From Planctomycetota bacterium (GTDB taxonomy: Bacteria; Planctomycetota; UBA1135; GCA-002686595): DNA of 21,973 nt. Where the stretch lies: NCBI GenBank assembly GCA_029212955.1, contig JARGOW010000005.1, forward strand, positions 1-21,973, read 5' to 3'. Shown here in pieces: positions 13,181 through 20,021 of the stretch (within the stretch, counting starts at the first letter, position 1; every line of letters begins with the position of its first letter). The translations under genes were made by a program, and so were the position numbers. Below the pieces are notes generated by a model. That model saw only the letters and a list, made by a program, of their open reading frames with translations, searched no databases and was not told where the DNA came from.

Positions 13181-15520
13181 ATGAAGAATCAAAACGCGAC
13201 CCTATTTCTCACCCTGCTGGCCGGAATCTTGCTTGGAAGTGGTGTGGGCTACATGCTCTTTGGGGGGAATCAGGTTCAGGCCGAATTCAGTTCGGGATTG
13301 TCCAACGGAGCCATGCCGGAGACGGCGACTCCCTCCGCGAGTACCCCCAAACAAAACACTTTGGTCGCATCGGTACCCGACGCGGTTCGCGCGAAACCCA
13401 AGAAGGCCGCGGTAGCGCAGGTGACGGATGTGGAGACGGAGAGGCTGATGGCCAGCGTGGATGTGGAAGAGGTGGACCGGATGGCTGGCGAAGGCGTGAT
13501 CTTTGGTCACGTGGCTGATATGGACGGCAACCCGGTCGCCGGCGTTGTGGTCCGATTGACGGGGCGGGCGGAACGGAACCGCACTTCCTCAGTGTCCAAG
13601 GTGGGGAAGGGGGCTCCTGAGCGGCCTTCCCTGAAGGAAACGGTTCGGAAAGCGGCCCAGGGATACCACGAGAGTCGGGCAAGGAATCAAGAGACTACAA
13701 CCGACGCAAACGGTGACTATCGATTCGAGGAATTGCTGGATCAGTCCTGGTCCGCAAGCGCCTATCTGAAGGGTCATCTGGTGGAAGTGGATGGGGGCTC
13801 CAATCGAATGCGTGTGGGATCGGAATTGGACTTCATCGCCAAACCGGTGATTCAGGTGCCGGTTCAGGTTTTGCTACCCGATGGGATGCAGCCCGAGCGC
13901 GCCGTCATCGATCTGAATCGCAAGGGCAAGGTCAGGCAGCGTCGGTCCTACGATTGGACTCCCGATGAGCCATTCCTGCGGGTGGTTCCTGGGCGCTATG
14001 AGGTTAGGGCCTACTCCCATGACGAACGCGGAAATGATCTCGCCGAGTTGGCTTCCAAGGAAACAAAACTCCAAGTCAAATTGGATGAGACGCCGGAAGG
14101 CTTGACCCTCGAGCTGGCACCCCGGTTGGGGATCAGTGGCTTCCTGAAGGCCGAGAAAGGGTTCCATAACCGGAGTAGCTGCACCGTTCGCATGCTGGCG
14201 CTCACGGCGGATCAGGAGGTAGACCTTAAGGCTCTCAAGAATTCGGACACCACCGAATGGGCCCAGGTGGGAACTCGATTCTCCTTTCCGGATCTGGAGC
14301 CTGGGCGCTATGTCATCGGAGTTGGCCGGGACTGGAGTTCTCCGATCGTGGCCCACGAGGTCATCGAATTGGTGGACCAAATGGCCGAGATGGATCTGAC
14401 GATTCCTGCGGTGGACCGCTCCCATTCGATTCGGGTGTTGGCATTGGACGTGGATGGGGTTCCCGTGGATGACGTTCGTTTCAACATCAGTGAATCTGGG
14501 GCTGGTCGAAGCAATTCACGCGGCTTGGACTCCATGCGTGATGGGGACTCCGGTTACCTTTTGACGCTCCCCGATCGCTACACCGAGAACTACTTCGGGA
14601 AAAACAAGAGCGATTTGACCTACGCATTGAGTGCCACGCACGAGGATTTTGGAACGAGCAAGGTGGACCTCACAAGGGGTCAAACCGAGGTGTCTATCAC
14701 CTTCCAAGTCCCGGGCACCCTAGCGGTCACGATCCCTGGTTACCTGGGAAGCGGACGCGAAGGGCGTGTCACCGTTTCCGCCAAAAAGAAGTCCGATGAG
14801 GAGGAGCATTACTTCTATGGACACGAGAAGGGCAACGTGGATGTGGATGGGGTGAGCCGTTTGGAGGGTCTCGAACCTGGCCTGTATGTGGTGACCATGG
14901 TGGTCAACCCGGCGAAGCAGGACGATCACTCCTGGACCCCGGGACGCACGGTCAATTCGGCGGAATTCGAGGTGCGTGGGGGTGAAAACAGCATGCGCTT
15001 GGTCATGCCGACCTTGTATGACCTGCGCGTTCACTGGGCGGATGCGGAAGAGGGCACTACCATTCAGTTGCAGAGCAGGGAGTCCGCGAACAATCCTTTC
15101 GGATTTGGTCAGATGACATTCGACTCCAGTCTGACGGTGACTTGGACGGACTTACCCGCCGGGGATTACACCCTGCAGTCCTACGGGGGCGAGTCCTCCG
15201 CCATGGAAATCACCGTACCTTGCGGGGAATTGGAATTCGTGCCCATGCTCATCAATGCCATGCGGGTGAGCATCACCGATTCCGAAGGGGATCTGGCCAA
15301 GGTCGGGCTGCGGGATGGCGACTTGATCATCGGCGCAGATGGCAAGGAATTTCAGGATCAGAGCGAGCTCATGGCTGTAGGGCAGGTCATTCAGAGCAAA
15401 ACCGCAGAGGTGGACTTCATTGTTCTACGTGGAAACACCCGCGTGACCGTGCGTATCGCTGGAGCGGACATTGGGGGTTGGCAATCCATGGGAGGACAGA
15501 TGCAGCCAGCTTCGCGATGA
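13181..15520 (+). CDS. Membrane-anchored carboxypeptidase-regulatory and PDZ domain protein
   Basis: This 779-residue envelope protein begins with a single hydrophobic segment (about 7-27), either an uncleaved anchor or a signal peptide. A low-complexity linker (about 40-80) follows, then a carboxypeptidase-regulatory-like domain starting GVIFGHVADMDGNPVAGVVV (about 104-123) and ending in TTDANGDYRFEEL. Several more beta-sandwich-like repeats follow, recognised by recurring F/R-LEPGxY(V) turns (for example FPDLEPGRYVIGV and LEGLEPGLYVVTM). The C-terminus (about 690-765) is a PDZ domain with the GLRDGDLIIGADG motif. No protease catalytic residues are evident, so a binding or scaffolding role outside the cytoplasm is more likely than catalysis. 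It follows the sigma-54 activator by 96 bases on the same strand; no clear promoter is seen. The ATG is preceded by no strong ribosome binding site. It ends before a perfect inverted repeat. Confidence 0.85.
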   Translation: MKNQNATLFLTLLAGILLGSGVGYMLFGGNQVQAEFSSGLSNGAMPETATPSASTPKQNTLVASVPDAVRAKPKKAAVAQVTDVETERLMASVDVEEVDRMAGEGVIFGHVADMDGNPVAGVVVRLTGRAERNRTSSVSKVGKGAPERPSLKETVRKAAQGYHESRARNQETTTDANGDYRFEELLDQSWSASAYLKGHLVEVDGGSNRMRVGSELDFIAKPVIQVPVQVLLPDGMQPERAVIDLNRKGKVRQRRSYDWTPDEPFLRVVPGRYEVRAYSHDERGNDLAELASKETKLQVKLDETPEGLTLELAPRLGISGFLKAEKGFHNRSSCTVRMLALTADQEVDLKALKNSDTTEWAQVGTRFSFPDLEPGRYVIGVGRDWSSPIVAHEVIELVDQMAEMDLTIPAVDRSHSIRVLALDVDGVPVDDVRFNISESGAGRSNSRGLDSMRDGDSGYLLTLPDRYTENYFGKNKSDLTYALSATHEDFGTSKVDLTRGQTEVSITFQVPGTLAVTIPGYLGSGREGRVTVSAKKKSDEEEHYFYGHEKGNVDVDGVSRLEGLEPGLYVVTMVVNPAKQDDHSWTPGRTVNSAEFEVRGGENSMRLVMPTLYDLRVHWADAEEGTTIQLQSRESANNPFGFGQMTFDSSLTVTWTDLPAGDYTLQSYGGESSAMEITVPCGELEFVPMLINAMRVSITDSEGDLAKVGLRDGDLIIGADGKEFQDQSELMAVGQVIQSKTAEVDFIVLRGNTRVTVRIAGADIGGWQSMGGQMQPASR

Positions 15521-15560
15521 TCCTTTGGGCGATCGGGCCGCCTATTCTTCGAGCGACGCC

Positions 15561-15602
15561 GTGAAGCGAGTCACCCGACTTTGGCCGGGTGACTCGCTTC
15601 AC
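15561..15602. terminator. Bidirectional terminator-like perfect 17-bp inverted repeat
   Basis: The arms GTGAAGCGAGTCACCCG (15561-15577) and its exact complement (15586-15602) enclose the 8-base loop ACTTTGGC. The repeat lies between convergent genes, 40 bases after the PDZ gene and directly touching the stop codon of the MscS-type gene at 15603. Neither side has a T run, so it would be a hairpin-only terminator or a 3'-end protecting structure. Confidence 0.75.
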
Positions 15603-17318
15603 TTAAGCGCTCGCGGCCTGGTGCAAAGTGATTTGGGTGAAGGGGATCTCCCAGCCCTCCTGGTTGCAGGCATCAACGAGCAGGCGCTGGATGGCGCGAT
15701 CGATTTGTTGGTAATGGGGCCCGGCGGGTGCGTGAAAGTCGGCGAGAATGGCGTAGTCGAGTGACGATGCGCTGGCTTCGATAAACTCAACCCGCAGGTC
15801 CGCGATGCATTCTCTGTCGAACTGTTTGTGCAAACCGCGTTCGAGATGGGCTTGCATCTTGGCGGGAATTTCATCCGTGCAGGTGGCCTGGTGGGAATAG
15901 TCGATTCCAAAGCGCTGGTTGATGCGGAAGCCCGTGCTTAGGTTTTCGATGGCAACGCCAAGGAAGTCGATGGTGGGGTAATGCACCAGGCTTCCTCCCA
16001 GCAATTGAACGTGTACGATTTCGGGGGATTGGAAGGTAATTTGGCCCAGGCGGTTTCCATCGATCAGGATCCAGTCGTTGCGGCTGGTGGGGAACCAGGG
16101 CTCGTGGGGCGCGCTCGCCCGAGATCTGAGTTCGATCATGTCTCGTAGGGGAACCCGGCGAACGCCGCCGGCGAGCTTGGGATTGACGAATAGCGTATTG
16201 ATGGAAAGTCGGGTTACGCGCCAAACCAGTCCTTGATAGAGAACGCGTTCACCCTCACGGACGGCACCCAGGTTCAGAAGCAATCGAATCTGCTCAAAGA
16301 ACATGGGCACGGCTGTCTTGCTGGCCCAACCCAGACCGAGCAGGATCAGGATAGCCAAACCAAGCATGGCCCAGTCCCCGGCTGAATAGAGCACCAGGAG
16401 GGCGCCGGCCACAGCTGCCATGCCGGTCAGCGCAAAATATAGAACGTCGATCAAGCGGGCGTAGAATTTACGCTCGCCACGGCTGTGCTTGCGCATGCGC
16501 TTGTTGACCAGGCGATAGGCGGCCCGCAGAACGAGCAGAACCCCCAGGAATGTGAACGCAGCCAAAAGCAGGTTGATACCCCGGGTCCGGAAGAATTCGC
16601 CGAACATACCCTGCATGGAATCAATGACGGAGCGCTTGCGGGCTTCGTGTTGCTCGAGTTGGAAACTCGCCACCGTGCGTTGGTTTTCGAGTTCGCGGAC
16701 GCGGGCCTGCCATTCGTCCCGTGATTGTTCCAGTGCATCCCCGAGCAAGGGACCCTCATTGGCGGCCTTGGCTATGGCGATCAAATCGTCGAGTTGGTTG
16801 ACCGCGGTAACCGCCAGGACCTTGTGTTCGGCGGCGTATTCGAGAGCGCCGCGCAACCGCTCCATTTCCCGGGGAGCCTCGGTGGCCGAACGCAGCTCCG
16901 AAACGATCGGCTTGAGCAAGCTTTCTACTTCTCCCAGCAAGTCAAACTTGGCTTCGACGCCAAGATCAAAGGCTCGCACGTCGATGCCGGTGGCCACGGA
17001 ATCAAAGTCATACTGGAGCTTCTTGATTTCCGACTGGAGGGTCTGAATCCGAGCCAGACGGTCGGCAGCACTATCTCCCGTGCGGAGTGGGCCGCTCTGA
17101 AGAGCGTCGAGTTCCGCGATTTTGGCTGCCTTTGAATCGCGCAGCGCCGCGAGAGTTGCAAGCGAGCGGGTTTCGAGGCTCGATCCCCGGGGGATGGGGG
17201 GGGGCGCGGGCTCCATGGCCGGAGGAGCTGTTTGGGGCTCGTTCCCTTCCACGCCCTGGAGGGCGAAAGCTGTGGTCAGGGTGAGCGCGAGTGCGAGCAA
17301 GAAGCGAATGGGCTGCAT
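15603..17318 (-). CDS. MscS-family mechanosensitive channel with long N-terminal extension
   Basis: This 571-residue inner-membrane protein has the MscS layout with an extra extracytoplasmic domain. A signal peptide covers about 1-25. A long helical, coiled-coil-rich region (about 45-240) is likely periplasmic. Three membrane helices lie near 246-268, 288-312 and 315-337, the last leading into the pore-side segment FFEQIRLLLNLGAVREGERV. A beta domain (about 350-440) and an alpha/beta domain follow, ending with QQIDRAIQRLLVDACNQEGWEIPF, the usual MscS end. Large MscS relatives with such extensions protect cells from osmotic downshock; a sensing or partner-binding role for the extension is an inference. 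The ATG at 17318 is preferred over the longer frame (to 17456) because it gives a proper signal peptide. The 150 bases upstream separate it from the DUF4404 gene on the same strand. Confidence 0.85.
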   Translation of the reverse strand: MQPIRFLLALALTLTTAFALQGVEGNEPQTAPPAMEPAPPPIPRGSSLETRSLATLAALRDSKAAKIAELDALQSGPLRTGDSAADRLARIQTLQSEIKKLQYDFDSVATGIDVRAFDLGVEAKFDLLGEVESLLKPIVSELRSATEAPREMERLRGALEYAAEHKVLAVTAVNQLDDLIAIAKAANEGPLLGDALEQSRDEWQARVRELENQRTVASFQLEQHEARKRSVIDSMQGMFGEFFRTRGINLLLAAFTFLGVLLVLRAAYRLVNKRMRKHSRGERKFYARLIDVLYFALTGMAAVAGALLVLYSAGDWAMLGLAILILLGLGWASKTAVPMFFEQIRLLLNLGAVREGERVLYQGLVWRVTRLSINTLFVNPKLAGGVRRVPLRDMIELRSRASAPHEPWFPTSRNDWILIDGNRLGQITFQSPEIVHVQLLGGSLVHYPTIDFLGVAIENLSTGFRINQRFGIDYSHQATCTDEIPAKMQAHLERGLHKQFDRECIADLRVEFIEASASSLDYAILADFHAPAGPHYQQIDRAIQRLLVDACNQEGWEIPFTQITLHQAASA

Positions 17319-17468
17319 GGTTGGATTCGGGCCGGTGGGGTAAAAACCAGCTCTTGTGGGGCAGCTTGCATGGCCCGCTTGGCCACGAAAAGGGTGGAGC
17401 GTCAGAAACTCCCGCGGGGGGCTCCGCACCCGGGTACCTGCCCGGAATGGGACCAATCAGCCCGATTC

Positions 17469-17735
17469 CTAAATGCCTGCTCCGCCCAAAGTCGTGAGGA
17501 TTTGATTCAGGATTCGCGTGGTACGCGGATATTCCAACTCCAAATGGCCGATGGATTCCTTCACAGCATCGACCAATCCACCCTCGGGCGGGTCTTCCTT
17601 GTCCCCGTCCAGCTTCGTTTCCAAGTCGGAGATCAAGCCGTTCAACCGATCCAAAGCGGGACCCCGACCGAGCCCCGACCCGTTGATCTCCCGACGAAGT
17701 TGCTCAAGCGATTCCCGTAGTTTTGCGTCCTGCAT
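17469..17735 (-). CDS. DUF4404 family small protein
   Basis: This 88-residue soluble, mostly helical protein fits DUF4404: a starting LRESLEQLRREI helix (6-17), a second helix LDRLNGLISDLETKL (28-42), and an ending in LELEYPRTTRILNQILTTLGGAGI, where the aromatic/acidic-x-P and terminal GI are typical. The family has no known function. The ATG at 17735 is chosen over longer in-frame starts because the family begins here and an AAAGGAA ribosome binding site lies about 9-15 bases upstream. It lies upstream of the MscS-type gene on the same strand (150-base gap) and is divergent from the YeeE/YedE pair. Confidence 0.8.
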   Translation of the reverse strand: MQDAKLRESLEQLRREINGSGLGRGPALDRLNGLISDLETKLDGDKEDPPEGGLVDAVKESIGHLELEYPRTTRILNQILTTLGGAGI

Positions 17736-17999
17736 AGTGTGTGTTCCTTTGATCCATACCCGCTGAGGGGGCCCGTGTACCAGGATACATTTCGGTGTTG
17801 AATTCGGGCTCCATCCCTCGCCGGAACCGTGAAACCTTGATTTGCCATGGGTTGAGCTGGGTTTGGTTGGTGACGAACGCACGGAACGACTCGGGAAAGT
17901 GTTCGAATTTGCGGGTCCCGAGGGTCGCGGGATGCACGGGTCCAATTTCTTTGGATTGGTTGGGAACCATTCTGGAGTTCTTGGCCCCAAGCCAGGGCA

Positions 18000-18551
18000 A
18001 TGACACTCAACTGGAAAATAGGTGGCTTGGCCCTGGGCGCGGTGTTCTTCCTCGCGGTTCTGTTGGTTAAGCCCATTGGGGTTTCGACCCAATTCGTGAT
18101 ACTGAACGGGATTGTGGGGGATTGGGTCCGACCGGATCTGGTCACCGAATCCGCGGACGGATTCACATCAAGCAACGCTTACCTGGCGAAGTCCGGGGGC
18201 AAGTACGCGAAAGCGGTCTCCAATCCGATCAATTATGGCTTCCTGTTCGTGCTGGCCATGATGGTGGGCTCGGCGGTTTCGAGTCGCATGAACGGGGGAT
18301 TGAGCAAGGAGGAAAAAGGGAGCCCGCGGGTCTGGCGGGATCGTTTCGGGAACGGGACCAGCAAGCGCTTCGTGGCCACCTTTGTGGGTGGCTTTGTCGT
18401 CCTCTATGGGGCCCGTTTGGCAGGAGGGTGTACCTCTGGCCACATGATGTCGGGAATGATGCAAACCTCGCTTTCGGGGTATCTCTTTGCGGCAGGTGCT
18501 TTTGCGGCTGCCATCCCCACCGCCATTCTGTTGTTCAAGAAAGGAGCCTAG
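18000..18551 (+). CDS. YeeE/YedE family sulfur transport protein, first half-unit
   Basis: This 183-residue inner-membrane protein belongs to the YeeE/YedE (TsuA-like) family, whose members import thiosulfate or related sulfur compounds. Hydrophobic segments lie near 8-24, 74-92, 124-142 and 158-178. The family hallmark YGARLAGGCTSGHMMSG (135-151) contains the conserved Cys143, which in studied members takes part in substrate passage. It is about half the length of full-size YeeE proteins and pairs with the next gene, five bases downstream, which carries the other half-signature. This is the PmpA/PmpB-like two-gene arrangement. A GGG before the ATG is a weak ribosome binding site. No rhodanese, persulfide dioxygenase or sulfur regulator is seen nearby, so the exact substrate is open. 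Confidence 0.9.
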   Translation: MTLNWKIGGLALGAVFFLAVLLVKPIGVSTQFVILNGIVGDWVRPDLVTESADGFTSSNAYLAKSGGKYAKAVSNPINYGFLFVLAMMVGSAVSSRMNGGLSKEEKGSPRVWRDRFGNGTSKRFVATFVGGFVVLYGARLAGGCTSGHMMSGMMQTSLSGYLFAAGAFAAAIPTAILLFKKGA

Positions 18552-18555
18552 AACC

Positions 18556-19128
18556 ATGAGTATCGTACTTGCCATAACTCTCGGACTCGCCTTTGGATTC
18601 GTATTGGATCGGGTTGGAGCCACGAACCCGGGTTGGATCGTGAAGATGCTCAACCTGACCCACTTACACCTGATGAAAACCATCTTGCTTGGAATCGGCG
18701 TTGCATCAATTCTGATGTTCGGTGGTCAAATGCTAGGTTGGGTTGATGTGGGCCACATGTCCGTCAAGGGCGCCTACGCTGGCGTTTTTGTCGGCGGTTT
18801 GTTGCTAGGTTTCGGATGGGCGCTCTCGGGTTATTGCCCGGGTACCGGTGTCTGCGCCGCAACCGCAGGTCGCCGGGATGCCTGGCCGTTCATCGGGGGC
18901 GGGCTGCTCGGCGCGCTGGCTTACATGGTCACCTATCCTTTTTGGAAGGGAACCAGCATGCTCGACGGTGTTGCCGGCGGAAAGGTCACTTTGGGTGCCG
19001 TCCCTGGAGCCAAATATGAGGGGCTTTCGTCCCTACCTGGGGATTGGCTGGGGCTCGTTCTCGGGGCCGGATTTGTCGCGGTTGCATTCCTGCTGCCGCA
19101 GTCCCTACGCGCACAGCAAGGTCAATGA
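18556..19128 (+). CDS. YeeE/YedE family sulfur transport protein, second half-unit
   Basis: This 190-residue inner-membrane protein is the partner of the preceding half-unit. Hydrophobic segments lie near 2-18, 41-59, 74-92, 110-130 and 163-182. The second family signature is GWALSGYCPGTGVCAATAGRRDAW (residues about 90-113), with Cys residues in the CPGT and GVCAA parts; the CPGT Cys matches the conserved Cys of YeeE-type transporters. The ATG at 18556 is preferred because AAGGAG lies 10-15 bases before it and it starts four bases after the previous stop; an in-frame start at 18487 lies inside the first gene. Together the two genes form one operon closed by a good terminator. The likely job is uptake of thiosulfate or a similar sulfur compound. 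Confidence 0.9.
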   Translation: MSIVLAITLGLAFGFVLDRVGATNPGWIVKMLNLTHLHLMKTILLGIGVASILMFGGQMLGWVDVGHMSVKGAYAGVFVGGLLLGFGWALSGYCPGTGVCAATAGRRDAWPFIGGGLLGALAYMVTYPFWKGTSMLDGVAGGKVTLGAVPGAKYEGLSSLPGDWLGLVLGAGFVAVAFLLPQSLRAQQGQ

Positions 19129-19159
19129 GGTAGAAGTGGGATAGGCCCCGGTGGCCATG

Positions 19160-19195
19160 GGAGCGGCGCAGTCTTCGGGCTGCGCCGTTCCTTTT
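19160..19195 (+). terminator. Rho-independent terminator of the YeeE/YedE operon
   Basis: GGAGCGGCGCAG (19160-19171) pairs with CTGCGCCGTTCC (19180-19191), 12 pairs including one G-T, around an 8-base loop. It is followed by TTTT and then GATTT. It starts 31 bases after the second YeeE/YedE stop. The convergent zinc-ribbon gene ends 11 bases beyond, so the stem may also act on that strand, though without a T run there. Confidence 0.88.
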
Positions 19196-19205
19196 GATTT
19201 GGGAT

Positions 19206-19901
19206 CTATTCGAATCCTCGGTAGTCCATGCCCGTCAAGCACCAGTCGCCTTGACGCCTGGCGAATTCCGCAATCAGGGTGCGCTCGCCCGCATCGTATC
19301 CGACAAGGACCGCGCCACGTCGCTTCCCATTGGGCCGCTTGGGGACAAAATCTTCTGAGGGCATTCCGTCGATCAAGTACATGTGCTTGCCCAGGGTGGG
19401 AGGCTTGTCTTCCCAGCCCATGCGCTTGCTGCGGCGTTCGAAGTTCTTGACCCATTTTGCTTCGTTGCCTTTTTGCGCGAGCTGGGCAGCGGCCACGAAG
19501 TCGCCTTGATTCCAGGCCTTGCGGAATTGTTCCACGGTCGCCTCGACCGCACGTCCCCGGGTCATGGCGTACATGGTTCCGCCGCCTCCGAAGATGAGGA
19601 TTAGGAAGCCGATAGCAACGATGATGTTGCGGCGCTTGGCAGCCTGCTGACTCGCTTCACGCGCACGGCGTCTGAAATCCCTTTGGTCCGCGTCGGTGAG
19701 GCCGCCGTTCCGTGCGCTGGCCCGCCGGCGCGGGGCCGATTCTTCTTCGGTAGCAGCCGGCTCTTCAGGCTCATCGTACTCTTCCTCGAATTCTTCTTCG
19801 GATAGGAGAGCTACCTCGCAGACCTTGCAAGACCACTCTTTGTCGAAGTGGGGAACCTTATATTTTTTACCGCATTCGGGGCATTCAGCAATGTGGGTCA
19901 T
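19206..19901 (-). CDS. Zinc-ribbon single-pass membrane protein, uncharacterised
   Basis: This 231-residue protein is not recognised as a named family. It starts with a zinc ribbon (C7/C10 and C25/C28, in CPECGKKYKVP...SCKVC). An acidic stretch rich in Glu follows (about 35-56), then a basic linker (58-91), one membrane helix (about 92-112, with a GGGG run inside) and a C-terminal domain (about 118-231), probably outside the cytoplasm. That domain begins with VEQFRKAWNQGDFVAAAQLA, similar in style to NTF2-like or DUF4878-type lumenal domains. Zinc-ribbon/acidic/TM proteins of this kind are common in Planctomycetota. The ATG at 19901 is chosen over 19967 because it puts the zinc ribbon at the N-terminus and has GGTGAGGGG just before it. 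It is downstream of recD on the same strand with a 120-base gap. Confidence 0.75.
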   Translation of the reverse strand: MTHIAECPECGKKYKVPHFDKEWSCKVCEVALLSEEEFEEEYDEPEEPAATEEESAPRRRASARNGGLTDADQRDFRRRAREASQQAAKRRNIIVAIGFLILIFGGGGTMYAMTRGRAVEATVEQFRKAWNQGDFVAAAQLAQKGNEAKWVKNFERRSKRMGWEDKPPTLGKHMYLIDGMPSEDFVPKRPNGKRRGAVLVGYDAGERTLIAEFARRQGDWCLTGMDYRGFE

Positions 19902-19986
19902 AGTGCCCCTCACCGTACCAATGCCCCGCAATCTTGCAGGAGAATCTGTCATGGACCGCCCTGGCAATTGTCAGGCGTGGATCTTT

Positions 19987-20021
19987 CATTCCCCCGGATC
20001 AGGTCGCGGGGTTTTGGAATG
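19987..20021 (-). terminator. Possible hairpin at the recD 3' end
   Basis: On the minus strand CATTCC and GGAATG (20016-20021 with 19987-19992) pair over six bases, with an inner CCCG/CGGG stem and a bulge of about five bases on one side. The element touches the recD stop codon at 20022. No T run follows, so it is only a candidate terminator. Confidence 0.3.

Noticed and set aside
14113..14130. TGGCAC-containing sigma-54-like sequence inside the PDZ protein gene
   Set aside because: It lies deep in a coding region, and the -12 half reads TTGG instead of TTGC, losing the essential GC.
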